The position numbers were made by a program, and so were the translations under genes. Below are positions 25,736 through 37,149 of a stretch of DNA of 64,000 nucleotides, in pieces. Below the pieces are notes generated by a model. That model had not been told where the DNA came from. It did not search any database and saw only the letters and a list, made by a program, of their open reading frames with translations. The DNA is from Torymus aiolomorphi. Lineage: Eukaryota > Arthropoda > Insecta > Hymenoptera > Torymidae. The stretch spans positions 111,554,011 to 111,618,010 of the forward strand of contig CM070877.1 in NCBI GenBank assembly GCA_036365515.1, given 5' to 3'. Within the stretch, counting starts at the first letter, position 1, and each line of letters starts with the position of its first letter.

Positions 25736-26212
25736 CTGCTACCAGACCAGAAATAAAATCAGTATAAAATAAGGCCTTGATCAAGATCTTGATTGTACTG
25801 ATCCAGTCCTGATCAAGATACTGATCAATGCCGGATCAAGGTGGTGACGTTTTTCTAGTCAAGCCCGGATTTGACAAATGAAAATCTGTCGTAGATTCAA
25901 ATTAGACTAACCTCTTATACTTATAGAAAAATATTATCTGCTGTTAAAATTTAATTTTTATATCGTGCGGTAGGGATTAAAATGTCTTTATTAACAATAT
26001 TACATGCACTTCATTTTTTCAACTATTTTATGCAGTATTAAGACGTTGGATTTTTAGTGAAATCACTTATGTACCTTACGTCATTGACTTTGTACAAGTA
26101 TACATGAGAGCTGCTAACAATATTTATGTATTTATGGTACATAATAATTGAGCTATTACTAATTAATCATGGTTATCAAACATTTTTGCAGTTTAACAAC
26201 CTATAATAGAGT
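25736..26212. other. AT-rich stretch with a TGATCAAG cluster
   Basis: At 25773-25842 several overlapping TTGATCAAGAT / TGATCCAG / GATCAAGG words occur within 70 bp. The rest shows nothing recognisable. Confidence 0.45.
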
Positions 26213-26312
26213 GTCCAAAATCATGAAGCTAATGGCCAAATTTACTACCACTCCAGTGTTATTAATTAAAAGATGATTAATAAAACAACACCATTTTTTT
26301 CTTTTTATCCGT

Positions 26313-26350
26313 CGACGTTTCGGACAATTTTATTTTTGTCCCTCTTCAGG
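26313..26350 (-). ncRNA. Hammerhead-ribozyme-like motif, left terminal repeat of PLE A
   Basis: Inverse copy of the motif at 29774-29810: on minus CTGAAGAGGGAC, A/T-rich loop, GTCCGAAACGTC. Core elements CTGANGA and GAAAC flank a GGAC/GTCC stem II. The fifth core base is A where canonical hammerheads have U, so activity is uncertain. Confidence 0.5.
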
Positions 26351-26444
26351 TATCTAATATATACAACCGTAGTTAATATTATTATAAATATATAGTTAAT
26401 ATTATTAAGTGCATATCATCCAGCACTACCATCTTCACTTCACC

Positions 26445-26887
26445 ATGGAAAACACATTGAACCTTCAACTACAACTTCGAAGGGATACAACACGTATGTT
26501 AAACCAACATGAGACAAAAAAAGAACTCTTGATTTATTTTTTAAAAAATCGAAAAGATGTTAATCTTAATTTAATAATGCATCTAGTATTATTGATTTTT
26601 GGTTTTGATATTAGAAAATTACATTACAAATTAACTAAAATGTTATATAAAGAAAATGAGTTGAGAGAACGTATAAAATTTCAGATTAAATGCCGGTTTT
26701 ATCAAGTTTTACCTAACCATTTAAATTTTATTACAAAGAATATAAAGAACAATCATATGTTCTCTCATATTTGTAAATATAAACAGAAAAAACTTATTGA
26801 TTATCTAATATTTCGAATGTTAAATATAGAAATTTGCGATTTACATTCTCAAGTTTATAAAACTAATATAGTACATTACGATACATG
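26445..26887 (+). pseudogene. PLE A N-terminal coding part (interrupted)
   Basis: Start chosen at the second methionine (MENTLNLQ), since the first at 26409 lies inside the terminal-repeat junction. The peptide is Lys/Asn/Leu-rich and matches in position the N-terminal region of PLE B (MSGTNTT... at 55750, minus). It runs into the GC-rich hairpin insertion at about 26888 and ends in inserted sequence at 26948. It should continue into 27111 onwards in the uninterrupted element. Confidence 0.6.
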
Positions 26888-27107
26888 TGACCTAAGTAGC
26901 ACTTTTTTGCACGGCGTGAAGTTAGGGCCCGAGCGCAGCGAGGCTTAGCTACCTAAGCCCGCTGTCACGCCTATCCGTGCCCTAAGTAGTCCTTTTTTGC
27001 ACCGTGAGGTTAGCGCACGAGCGTAGCGAGTGCGATAAACACGGTGCAAAAAAGTACTACTTAGGTCACGGATAGGCGTGACCTAAGTGCGGGCTTAGGT
27101 CACACAG
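26888..27107. mobile_element. GC-rich fold-back insertion inside PLE A
   Basis: The region 26952-27099 is a near-perfect palindrome: CCTAAGCCCGC...GCACCGTG on the left and its inverse on the right, with GAGCGTAGCGAG in the loop region. A further direct partial copy of the inner arm lies at 26889-26943, with GAGCGCAGCGAGG. It is far more GC-rich than the surrounding frame and breaks it, so it inserted later. No clear target duplication (TGTGAC occurs at both sides in imperfect form). Confidence 0.65.
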
Positions 27108-27110
27108 TGC

Positions 27111-28851
27111 TATAAAAGAAATTAACAAAACAGTGTGTGACATAGAAAAGGTAGTTGGAAATGATTTGATTATATTATTTATGCAATATTACAAATGTAA
27201 ACTTATTTTTATTATGGATAAAGTTAAAATTAAATTAGATAGAAAACTCAATGGCATTTATTTCAAAAAATATAAATGTGAATTAGAAAGAGATAGATAT
27301 AGAGGAGATTCAGCGATTAATAAAGTAGGGGTCAATCTCCGAAATAACAACACACAGGTTGTCGACCCCGTGGATTCGACTTTGAAAGCAGAAAAATGGT
27401 GTGTCAATGTTTCGGATATTGAACTACCTTTTTATGTCAATGACATATTAAAGCTAGGTGAAAAGTTTAACTTTAATAATAGATTCGACGATAGACTGGC
27501 ACTAAGTTTTGTTAAGAATTTTGAAGCTTTCCTTAAAAATTATCCTGAAAATGAAAAGATCCCGAAAATAAGAGGTAGTTTTCTTAATGTTATAAAAAAA
27601 TTTTATAATAAAGAGTTATCGATTCATTCACATGTTGATAAACAATTTAAAATGGATTTAGTTAAAACTAAAGAATTTTTGAAACGAAATCAGGATATTT
27701 TAATAACGAGAGCTGATAAAGGAAATGCCACAGTGATTATTACAAAAGCATCGTATAATGAAAAAGTAGAATCGTTATTTGGTGATAACAAATATTATGA
27801 AAAAATCAAATCAAATCCTCTATCTTCGTTAGAAAGGAAAACTAATGAATTGACAAAATGGTTAAACAAAATCGATTTCATATCTAATGGAAAAAAATTA
27901 GGACCAGTTTTACAAAAATTTAACATTTCCAAAGCATATGGGTTGATTAAAATACATAAAACGGGTTTCCCAGTTCGACCCAACATCTCTACCATAAATT
28001 CACCTTCTTATTTTATTTCAAAATTTTTCGCAAAATTCTTACAAAATAACTTAAAAACTCCGTTTTCTCATATTGACAATAGTGAAAAACTAAAAGAAAA
28101 AATTGATAATATTCTAATTCCGCACGACTACGAAATTATTAGCTTTGATGTTGTCGGTTTATTCACAAATGTACCTGAATATTTGGTGTACAATGCTATA
28201 GAAAAGAGATGGCACCAATTGTATAATAAAATCAATCTGAATTTCTCTGAATTTATTAAGGTTATGAAGTTCATATTAAATAATAATTTTTTTCAGTTTA
28301 ATGAAAAATTTTATAGACAAACTTTTGGTTGTGCTATGGGAAACCCGATTAGTCCTATTTTATCTGATATTGTTATGGAGGATCTAGAATTACATTGTAT
28401 AAACAAATTGCATTCCAAGCCTTTGTTTTATTTTCGGTATGTAGATGATATTATATTATGCATACAAAAAAATGACATAGAACATACCTTAGACGTCTTT
28501 AATTTGTATGATAAAAACTTGCAGTTTACAGTAGAAAGATTAAAAAATAATAGTATTAGTTTTCTGGATTTAAAAATAAATATTAATGATCATAGACATA
28601 TTATAACGAATTGGTATAGAAAACCTACTTTCTCTGGCAGATATCTCAATTTTAATTCTCACCATCCTTTGGTGAATAAAATTGCGATTATTCATAGTTT
28701 GGTTGATCGGGCAATAAAGCTGTCGCATAAATCCTTTCACAAAAAAAATATTTTTTTCATTAAAGATGTCTTAAAATATAATAATTATCCACTAGATTTA
28801 CTTAACTTCTATATAAAAAAAAAGACTAAAAAAGATTTATTCGATGTCTAG
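27111..28851 (+). pseudogene. PLE A reverse transcriptase
   Basis: A frame of 572 residues is open from 27133. RT landmarks in order are RADKGNATVI, YGLIKIHKTGFPVRP, ISFDVVGLFTNVP (first catalytic Asp), FGCAMGNPISPILSDIVM, the YVDD box in FRYVDDIIL, then SFLDLKI and TNWYRKPTFSGRYLNF. This order matches the Penelope family and PLE B and C in this window. The frame ends at 28851 and the endonuclease continues in the next frame from 28844, where family members have one continuous protein, so a single-base change is inferred. Catalytic residues are intact. Confidence 0.85.
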
Positions 28852-29371
28852 TTTCTCACATGGAAGTATTAGTGTTAATAAAACTTTTATAAGTTTACCT
28901 TTTGTTAAAGAATTAGAAGGCTTCACAAAAAATTTTTTTAAACGCCTTAACACAAATGTAGTATTTAGCATGAATAATACATTGAATAATGTTATAATAT
29001 TAGGCAAGGATAAGAATAAAAAATGTAATAAGTCTAATGTTATTTATAAAATTAATTGTGAAAATTGTAATGCGTCCTACGTAGGACAGACATGTAGACG
29101 TCTAGGCGTTAGAATAAAAGAACATCATAAAAAATATTGTGATGCGGATAAAAATTTTTCATTATTTATTCATAAAATAGAGAACTCACATAATATAAAT
29201 TTTCAAGACGTAAAAATTTTAGATACAGAATTCAACACCGGTAAAAGATTGTTCACAGAAGCTTTATATGTACATACGCAAAAAAATTTTATGAATAAAC
29301 AATTTGAAATTACAAAATTACCAAAGGAATACAGTATTTTGATTAATAATGTCGAATTTTTGTCCTTTTAG
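28844..29371 (+). pseudogene. PLE A GIY-YIG endonuclease domain
   Basis: Contains VIYKINCENCNASYVGQT, the GIY...YIG-like pair with the CxxC insert typical of Penelope endonucleases, then RRLGVRIKEH with the conserved Arg, and a downstream Glu in LFTEALYVH. It is 175 residues from the first Met. It overlaps the RT frame by 8 nt in a different frame. It acts in target nicking for target-primed reverse transcription in this family. Confidence 0.8.
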
Positions 29372-29773
29372 AATTAGAATAACTGAGTATTGTAGACGAG
29401 CAGGTATTAGGAGCATATGACTAGTAGAGCTATATGCGGTACACTATCCATCGTATTCGCAGACGTGTTTGCCTAATACCTCTTCCCGTTCTCGAACTCT
29501 GTTAGTGGGCTGTGACCCACCTACTTACATATACTGTCTTATGTATGTACGTTCACACCCTTTATTACACACACTTATTTAAATATTAGACTATATAAAG
29601 AGAAATAATGGTTTATGTGACTATTGACGGGTGGACTGTTTTCCACGTAACACTTGGACTTTTAACATTTTGATTGTAAGTTTTGTATTCTGTTTTATTT
29701 ATTTCATGTGAAAAATATTTCTCTGTTGGAAATTATTATAATAATATTAACTACGGTTGTATATATTAGATAC

Positions 29774-29810
29774 CTGAAGAGGGACAAAAATAAAATTGTC
29801 CGAAACGTCG
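29774..29810 (+). ncRNA. Hammerhead-ribozyme-like motif, right terminal repeat of PLE A
   Basis: CTGAAGA, G, stem II GGAC/GTCC around an A/T-rich loop, then GAAACGTC. Placement in a Penelope terminal repeat matches the described PLE hammerheads. The core deviates at one position (A for U). Confidence 0.55.
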
Positions 29811-29928
29811 ATGGATAAAAAGAAAAAAATGGTGTTGTTTTATTAATCACCTTTTAATTAATAACACCGGAGTGGTAGTAAATTTGGCCATTAGCTTCAA
29901 GATTTTGGATATTAGAAGAAATCTACCA

Positions 29929-30880
29929 TTAGCTGCATTATACAAAAATAAAAAAAAAATATAATAGAGTGTATAAAAATATATATCTAGAAACAAATAT
30001 GGAAAGTTCTATCTTACACTTATAGGTAAATCTGCCTAATGTGTTTTACGACTTATTTGGTTTAGTAAAATATTGCATAACACTAGTTATTGATTTTAAA
30101 GACAGTACACCGAAAGAAAATGCCCTTTCTTAATACAGTATATGAGCAATTCTCTAGACTTTTAACTTTTACAGTACTGTAACATATCTTATGGTTCTCA
30201 AATATTTAGCTATCTAAGTCAAACAAATATTTATAAAATCCATTTCCAGTAACGTGTTCCACTACATAGAATTTACTTTTAAACAAGGATAAGCTCATGG
30301 GCAATCGGAAAAGGCCTAAATTTAGAGATTTGCCTGCGTACTGTCATAAATTTTCATCCTTTTTACACCATTAAAAAAAAACTTTTATAAATGCTTTACC
30401 AACTTTTGTCTGATTGAATGTGCCTACCTTTAAAAAAAGTGTATAGCATTATCTCTGCGATGCTGTATTTTGGTAAAAATAAAAATGAAACTTTATTTTT
30501 CTATTAAAAAGAAAGCTTTTGTGTTTTTTTAATTTTCTGGGGCATAAATTACTCGCCTTGGAAATACGAACAAACTGTGACTTTGGTTTATAAGTGTGCC
30601 TCTTATGGAAAGTGAATTATGATATTAGATAAGAACACGGTGTCGATGCGCCCCTTATGTAAAAAATTATCAGTTTTTGGTAGCACACATAAACAACGGT
30701 AAATTAGTTTAAACTAAGTATTGCTCTTTTTTCTACACACATTTTTTGTAACTAATTCTCGGGGTGTCTAACGAAATTCGGATTTATCTAAAAAAAAATC
30801 AAAAAAGAAACTGATTGTAAGGCAGTTTTACATGCATTCGCTTACGCTTACTCGTACGTGCATAAGCATACAATATTAAA
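29929..30880. other. AT-rich stretch, no gene seen
   Basis: No coding, RNA or element-end signal was found between PLE A and the Helitron-like terminus at 30881. Confidence 0.5.
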
Positions 30881-30975
30881 CTAGGGGGGCTGCGCCCCCC
30901 AGCGTGCCTTCGGCACGCCATCCCCCCCGCCCACACACACACCTGCTCCTCGCTTCGCTTGCCCCCCCCTCCCCC
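30881..30975. repeat. Cluster of strong GC hairpins at the block's edge
   Basis: GGGGGGCTGCGCCCCCC, GCGTGCCTTCGGCACGC (stem with TTCG loop) and a C-rich tract follow each other within 95 bp in an otherwise AT-rich region. Confidence 0.75.
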
Positions 30976-31799
30976 CCTTCCTATGTAAAAACTTCGTTTT
31001 TACATAATAGGCACGACCGCAATGCTCAGAAGAACCTTATACTTTTATTATTGCAAAAATTGTAATACTTTATTTATCGTTTTTATCATTTAAAATAAAC
31101 ATAAATACATCTGCAGTAGAATTTAAATAATAGTTATCCATTTACTTTTACACATTTATTTCTTCTTTTTTGTAGAAGGTTTGCGTTTTAATTCTGTATA
31201 AAAATATTTAGATAACTTTTTAAATAGCCTATGATGTATATACATTTATTAAGTATTAATTGATATGATTAAAGCGCGCATGGGAATATTGAATATAAAT
31301 ACCATGATTGAAGTTATATTTAAAATTAAAAACATAGTTTTCATAATTTCTATTATAATTATAATAATTGGTTTTTTATTTTTATTTATGAAAATGTAAT
31401 ATGAAAACAAAATTTTGTTTTAATCTTATCCATAAGGTGGAGACTAGCTGCTCATGGATTTATGGGTGTTCCTAACTAGCATATACCTATACAATCTCAA
31501 TTACAAAAAATACTTGCGCACATATACACTAATACCGCGAAAAGGAGAAAAACAGAAGGAGAATGCTCAATACTGATGCATTGGGCAACGGCAATCTGGC
31601 TTAGCCCTGCGACCTGCGTGCATGAATATACTTATACTGCAGCAGTCGTAACGGCTACGCTAGGCACCTCGGCTCACGGTCGTACACACTTTCCGGACCT
31701 ATGTGACCGTGCCTCACTGCCTCGGCTAGGCTGCGTTCGCACACCAAGTACAGCGGAAAAACACATGCGACTCACGCAACCGCGAGCGCTCCCTGTATG

Positions 31800-31802
<3 letters not shown>

Positions 31803-31839
<37 letters not shown>
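31803..31839. repeat. (TA)n microsatellite
   Basis: About 37 bp of TA dinucleotides. The frames on both strands crossing it (31576-32209) owe their Y/I repeats to it and show no domain. Confidence 0.9.
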
Positions 31840-31842
<3 letters not shown>

Positions 31843-31914
31843 CGCGCGCGCTTTCTGCTACTGCCGCGTGCCGTGGCGCACATGTGTCCATGATGTGTGT
31901 TGTCAACAATCGAA

Positions 31915-32115
31915 TCGTCTGGCTTCCGGCGTCCCCAGCGATAACTGTGGCTGCTGTAGTATGCTGCCCTGGTGAATCGTGTTCGCCCTTGCATCGTGTT
32001 CGCCGATTGTCGATGATTCGTCGGAGATGAAAAGGCAGTGTGTCAGCGGAGAGAGCAGATTTAGTAAGCATTTCCTCGTTCCTAACCTCTCTGATGGGTG
32101 AGCTCATGGTACTTT
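31915..32115. repeat. Diverged copy of the inner-palindrome arm
   Basis: GGCGTCCCCAGCGATAAC...TGTAGTATG.TGCCCTGGT and then TAAGCATTTCCTCGTTCCTAAC align in order with 17025-17190 of the 8.3 kb element (and its inverse at 16720-16890), at roughly three-quarters identity by eye. The GC-rich 31570-32120 stretch therefore represents another member of that family or its source locus. Confidence 0.5.
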
Positions 32116-32120
32116 CGCTT

Positions 32121-33344
32121 GTTGCAGGTATCTGTGGCAGCGAGAGTAGTGTAAACGACGGATACTGTTGCAGACTGTTTCTTGGGTGTGGAAATGTTGT
32201 CTGAGTCATCTATTTATTAATTATATGTGGTTTTTAGGTGCTCAACTTTCCTTGTTTGGCTCTTACAGTAGTGACTATTATTTTTACAGTTAAGCTGCTG
32301 CTTGTGTCTCTACTCTCAGGCTGTTGCTGTTTCCAGCAGTGAAACAGCGGTTAAAGGTCTTCACCAGTCCTTCCCCTCTAGTTCTTACAGGAAGCTGGTA
32401 CAGTGAGTGAACAACAGCCATTGCTGCAGACTTTTCTTTTGTATGGTATCTTTTTTTTAATTCTTCTATTTATTAGTCATATGTAATTTTTAGGTGCTCA
32501 ACTCTCCTCGCTTATCCCCAAGAATAGGGACTGATCTGCTGTTCATGTGCTTTGCTGATCCCTAGGCTGAGGCAGTCCCTGACATGAAACCCAATTGACG
32601 GACTCTGTCAGTACTTTCCTTATCGGTGGTGTGGTTACTGACATAGTGGATCGCTGTTAGATGATTCTCAGCAGACTGGCATCCATGGAGTAGTGCCAGC
32701 CTAGACCGTCCAGCCCTATTTTGCAACTTCTACAGCTCTAAGTGATCTTCGAGTGTTAGTGCTTTAAAGTGTGAGGGGATAGGTAATAAGAACTGGGAAA
32801 TATTATATAAGTGCTGTGTGTTGTTGTTAAATGCGATAAGGGTAGGTAGTTGTCCCTGGTAATATTAACTCATCTATTTAATTTCTAAGTTTAGTCAGGG
32901 TGTAAGAACTCACTTCCGGGTATCTGTTGTATTAAAATACATCATTATGTATTTCGCATACTTCTACCCAGTGAGACTTGACTATTTAATAGTTTTCTAC
33001 ATGCTGTAAGACTGAGTCAGCTAGAATATTGCATTCTTTATGCTTTGAAATTTACCATATTACAACATTTATAGCTCATACATTACGCAAAAGTTTTTTT
33101 TGTATATATGATATTCCTTTAACATGTACTTATATAATATTACACACTTTTGATTCTTTTAGTTCAATCGCTTAGGTCCTGGGAACATAGTTAGTAGGTT
33201 AAGCTGGGTAATCTTATATTAAGTTTTTTAAATTTGTTATTAAAAATCTTTTTGTAATATGTGTTTATCCCATTGAATATTGTAATCAAATGTAATTTTG
33301 TATCTTATTATTATGTTTTTGTAATTATATTATCTTTGGAATGT
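32121..33344. other. AT-rich stretch, no gene seen
   Basis: No supported coding sequence. CAG- and TTGCAG-like acceptor sites near 32126 are not enough to call an exon. Confidence 0.45.
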
Positions 33345-33965
33345 TATGTCGATTTTTTCCATCTTATTAGAGCTATTGTATCGAATACTTCTGTGCAAAT
33401 CTAATTCTGTTAAATAATAAGCGAAAATTCACTATACGTGTATTGGGGTATTAAAAATCATGTTTATACGTTTGATGATCCAGAAATTATTGTACATAAA
33501 AATGTTAATTGGGAATAAGTTTTGTTTAAACTATATCTATATGCTTTGTATTTAACAGTTTTATTGAAAGTCAAATTCTTGTATGATAAGCGAAAATCGA
33601 CTATTTCAGGTGTATTTAGGCATTAAAAATCGTTTTTATAGGTCTAAGCGGTCATGAATCCATTTTATATGAAAATGTTAAATGGGAAAAAGTTTTATTT
33701 AAATATTATCTAGAACTTTTGTATTGAACATGTTTGTGTAAAATCAAATCCTGTCAAGTTTTAGCCGAAAATCGTCCATTTTATGTATATTTTGACGTTT
33801 AAAATCGTTTTTATAAGTCTAACTCGCCAGTAGTTGATTTTACACGAAAGTGATAAATAGGAAAAAGTTTTATTTAAATATTATCTCCAACTTTTGTATT
33901 TAACATTTTTGTGTAAAATCAAATTCTGTCAAGTGATAGCCGAAAATCGTCCATTTTTGACCTTT
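33345..33965 (+). repeat. Decayed ~174-bp tandem repeat, about 3.5 copies
   Basis: AGTTTTATTTAAATATTATC-like anchors occur at about 33518, 33691 and 33866 (spacing 173 and 175), each followed by GTGTAAAATCAAATYCTGT and AGCCGAAAATCG. Copies are diverged. Non-coding. Confidence 0.7.
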
Positions 33966-34634
33966 TTTGTCGCTTTTCGCAGTTATCTTGGCAAATATTG
34001 CTCGCAGAAAAAAGTGTCCAACAGATAAAAGGTGTATTTTAATTAGTTTTAGCAGATACACCTGTAGATACAAGCTTAAAATTAATTTTTCTAGTCATTA
34101 AGCTTAAAAATCGATATTTTGAAATATTTCTTTGTGCTCGCATTTTTTTAATTTTTCATCGATCGATCTCAATTGAGAACCAGAACTTAGGTATAATTAG
34201 AGGAATATTTTCCCGCGATCCCGATGAAATCGGTTGAAAATTGATTGAGATAATCGAGGAACTTGCGTACATACGGGCGTACAGACATACATACATCACA
34301 GAAAACGCTTAAAACGCACTCATTTTGACTGGGAAAGACTTTTCTTGTATCAAATTATTAGTTTTTGAAGTCAGACAATTTGCGCTCTGGTGAAATTATA
34401 AGGCTCTCCCGAGCAGCGGTCGTGCCTAAAAACTATGTTTAAAAATGAGGAGCACACCCTTTTTATTGTTATCGGTACCTAAAACAGAAAAAAATCCGTT
34501 TTGTGAATGTGCCTCAACATTAAATTTTGAAATTTCTATTTAGCTAAAAGTTAAAAGATCCAGAGAAAGATTCATATTTATAATAAACGTCGATATTGTA
34601 ACAGTTACAATGATATTTGAATGAGCGGGTGTAG

Positions 34635-35985
34635 TGTTACGACCCGAGTCGGGCTCGGCGAGCAGAAAGGTGCTTCTGCAATGGTCGCCAAGTTGACCAA
34701 TCGGAATGTGGAATTCGTTTGCTCAATTAAGCGCTAAAGCGCATGGAGTTGCAGGAAAGTTGAAATAAAACTCGAACTCGAGAGAGTAAACTTTAACTTG
34801 AGGTTTATTAAATTAATTAAGTACTTTATGAACTTTAACAAACAAATAGACTTTTGACCGTGACTCTATACAATTGCAAAAATGCGTAGAATGACTGTGA
34901 CTATTTAAAGCTTCTGGGCGCAACATGCACAATGTCAGCAGAGTACCAAAAATATTGATAACGACCCAAGCTCTAGCTACTAAGCGTCTCATGTACTCGG
35001 TAGCGACTGACTCTGGCGGCTCGGGGCTCTTCTTTTATACCCCTAGCGCGGACCTCAGGCCGTTGACAAGGATCCCAGGAGAAACGCTATTGGTCGGCAG
35101 CTTCAGGTTGGTAGTGGCAGGCAGTATGGTGTAGAGGCTGTAGGGCGCCAGGTTGCCTCAGAAGCCTTCCCCCACTCCCAAGTGGGGAGAGTGGCGATGA
35201 AGGGGCCCTAGACCAGAAAACAGGGTCGAGAGCGATGAGCAGCGGGTGACGGACCGCCTCCCTCCAGTGGCGCGGGACGCCGCTAGTCTGTGATTGGCTG
35301 TTGGCGATGGCTCGGGCCGTTAGGTTGTTGCGCCACTGCGCCATAGTTCTGGGAATTGTTTGTCTCTCGTCGGGTGACCGTTGGCACTAATGGATTCTGA
35401 GAACTGTTTACGCATTCCTGGCCTGTCCGTTAATCCTTTCCTTAGCCTAATGGATTCCAAGAAGTATTTACGCATTCCTGGTTCGACCGTTGATGCATTC
35501 CTGAAACTGTCGACCTCGAAGTGGATTAAGTTTCCTCGAGCCCTTCGCTAGTTGATTCTCGGAAGCGTTCACGTCTTTTGTTTTTCCTTGAATTGTTTCT
35601 CGAGCTGCTGGCTGTCCTTGGGAATTTCTGTAACAGAGCTTCTTCACACCTGAGCGAGCTTCCCTAATTAATTATTATTACGCCTGCCGTTATTTATCAA
35701 ATCGCTAATTATTATGACGTAATTATTATTTATTTAGTTTTATTGCTAATCTCAATTTGTTCATTAGCGCATTGACCTTGATAGTTTAAGGACGCTATTA
35801 CTATTTGTAATTAGTTAATAAATTCATTATCGCTTGTTTATTATTGATTTTATTCGGGTTATTGCTAATTAATTAATTGTTATCCTAGCTCGAGATTATT
35901 ATTTAATTGGTTTTTATACTAGATTTCGGGCTATCATCGTAGAACGACCCTAAATATCAGGCTATGCGCAACGCAGTTTGTAACA
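34635..35985 (-). repeat. 3' LTR of the gypsy element
   Basis: Begins next to the polypurine tract at 35986 and ends at the GTAG duplication (34631-34634). On minus: TATA box at 35033-35039, initiator about 35008, polyadenylation signal AATAAA at 34804-34809. That implies a U3 of roughly 980 nt. Confidence 0.92.
35033..35039 (-). promoter_or_regulatory. LTR TATA box (TATAAAA)
   Basis: TATAAAA on minus is followed about 31 nt downstream by TCAGT, an arthropod initiator consensus match. The same pair occurs in the 5' LTR at 46473-46479 and about 46448, where it would drive the element's RNA. Confidence 0.7.
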
Positions 35986-35986
35986 G

Positions 35987-36000
35987 TTCCCCCCCTCTTT
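35987..36000 (-). other. Polypurine tract
   Basis: AAAGAGGGGGGGAA on minus abuts the 3' LTR, the expected site for plus-strand DNA priming. Confidence 0.8.
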
Positions 36001-36070
36001 TAAAACACGAACCCATGGTTCGGGCTTTTCACACAATGAGAAAGTTGGTACGCCTGATGGTGGGAAGGAC

Positions 36071-36219
36071 CCGATGTGTGCGGTGTATGCGTGTGTGCGT
36101 GTGCGCTGGACGAATATGTGTGTGCGTATGTTGCGTGTGCGGGTGCGTGTGTGTGTTGGATGAATGTATGTTCGTGGGTGTGTGTGTGTTGGACGAATGT
36201 GTGTTGGACAAATGTGCGT

Positions 36220-36258
<39 letters not shown>

Positions 36259-36952
36259 TTGGACGAATGGGTGCTCGTGTGTGTGTGTGTGGGTGTTGGA
36301 CGAGTGTGTGTTCGTGTGTGTGTTAGACGAATGTGTGTTGAACGAATGCGCGTTCGTGTGTGTGTGTGTGTGTGAGTTGGACGAACGTGAGTTCGTGTGT
36401 GTGTATGTGTGTACGTGTTGAACGAGTGTGTTCGTGTGTGTGTGTGTGTGTGTTAGACGAATGTGTGTTGGACGAATGTACGTTCGTGTGTGTGTGTGTG
36501 AGTATGTGTGTACGTGTTGAACGAGTGCGTGCTCGGATGTGTGCGTGGGTGTTCGATGAATGTGTGTTGGACGAATGTGCGTTCGTGTGTGTGTGTGAGT
36601 TGGACGAATGAGTGCTCGTGTGTGTGTGGATGTTGGACGAGTGTGTGTTCGTGTGTGTGTGTTAGACGAATCTGTGTTGAACGAATGTGCGTTCGTGTGT
36701 GTGGGTGTGAGTTGGACGAACGTGTGTTCGTGTGTGTGTATGTGTGTACGTGTTGGACGAGTGTGTTCGTGTGTGTGTGTGTGTGTGTGTGGGTGTTAGA
36801 CGAATGTGTGTTGGACGAATGTGCGTTCGTGTGTGTGTGTGTGAGTTGGACGAATGTGTGTTCGTGTGTGTGTATGTGTGTACGTGTTGGACGAGTGTGT
36901 TCGTGTGTGTGTGTGTGTGTGTGTGGGGGGGGGGTTAGACGAATGTGCGTTC

Positions 36953-37025
<73 letters not shown>
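36071..37025. repeat. GT-rich minisatellite with ACGAA/TTCGT motifs
   Basis: About 950 bp of GT runs are interrupted regularly by TTGGACGAATGTG and GCGTTCGTGTG words, so each unit holds an inverted ACGAA...TTCGT pair. It lies in the 3' non-coding part of the gypsy element. The V/C-repeat frames over it (36076-37050) are artefacts. Confidence 0.9.
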
Positions 37026-37149
37026 GTGGAAGAGAAGGAAGAAGCGATAAAATATTTTTATTACATTTTATTCATACACTTAGTTTTAATTTATACAATA
37101 CTTAGCTTTATGCAAAAACAAAATTAAACAAAGAAAAAGAATTGAAATT

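Larger units (their letters stand above)
26213..29928 (+). mobile_element. Penelope-like retroelement A, with inverted terminal repeats
   Basis: About 185-bp terminal repeats in inverse orientation (26213-26396 and 29743-29928) enclose a reverse transcriptase of the Penelope type followed by a GIY-YIG endonuclease. Both terminal repeats carry a hammerhead-like motif. The coding region is split by a GC-rich hairpin insertion at about 26888-27107 and by a one-base frame change between RT and endonuclease at 28844-28851. Otherwise the frames are long and clean, so the copy is moderately young. Penelope-like elements commonly carry such partial LTRs with hammerhead motifs (established knowledge). 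Confidence 0.85.
30881..34440 (-). mobile_element. Candidate Helitron/Helentron-like block on minus strand
   Basis: The left edge, read on minus, ends with GC hairpins (GCGTGCCGAAGGCACGC and GGGGGGCGCAGCCCCCC) immediately followed by CTAG and T. Inverted subterminal blocks TAGGCACGACCGC (about 31007-31045) and its inverse GCGGTCGTGCCTA (about 34398-34432) bracket the region, as in Helentron-type elements. Near the right, ATGTATGTATGTCTGTACG-like words occur on minus. No RepHel frame is seen. It contains several unrelated-looking repeats, so the unit could be composite. Confidence 0.4.

Noticed and set aside
31576..32209. Frames of 105-145 residues on both strands
   Set aside because: They depend on the TA microsatellite and GC-rich repeat sequence. 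No domain in either strand.
35087..35344. 85-residue frame present in both gypsy LTRs (also 46526-46783)
   Set aside because: It lies in U3 upstream of the TATA box in both LTRs, and its duplication is explained by LTR identity. No domain.
36076..37050. Several V/C-rich frames up to 180 residues
   Set aside because: GT-minisatellite translations in three frames. No alternative evidence of coding.
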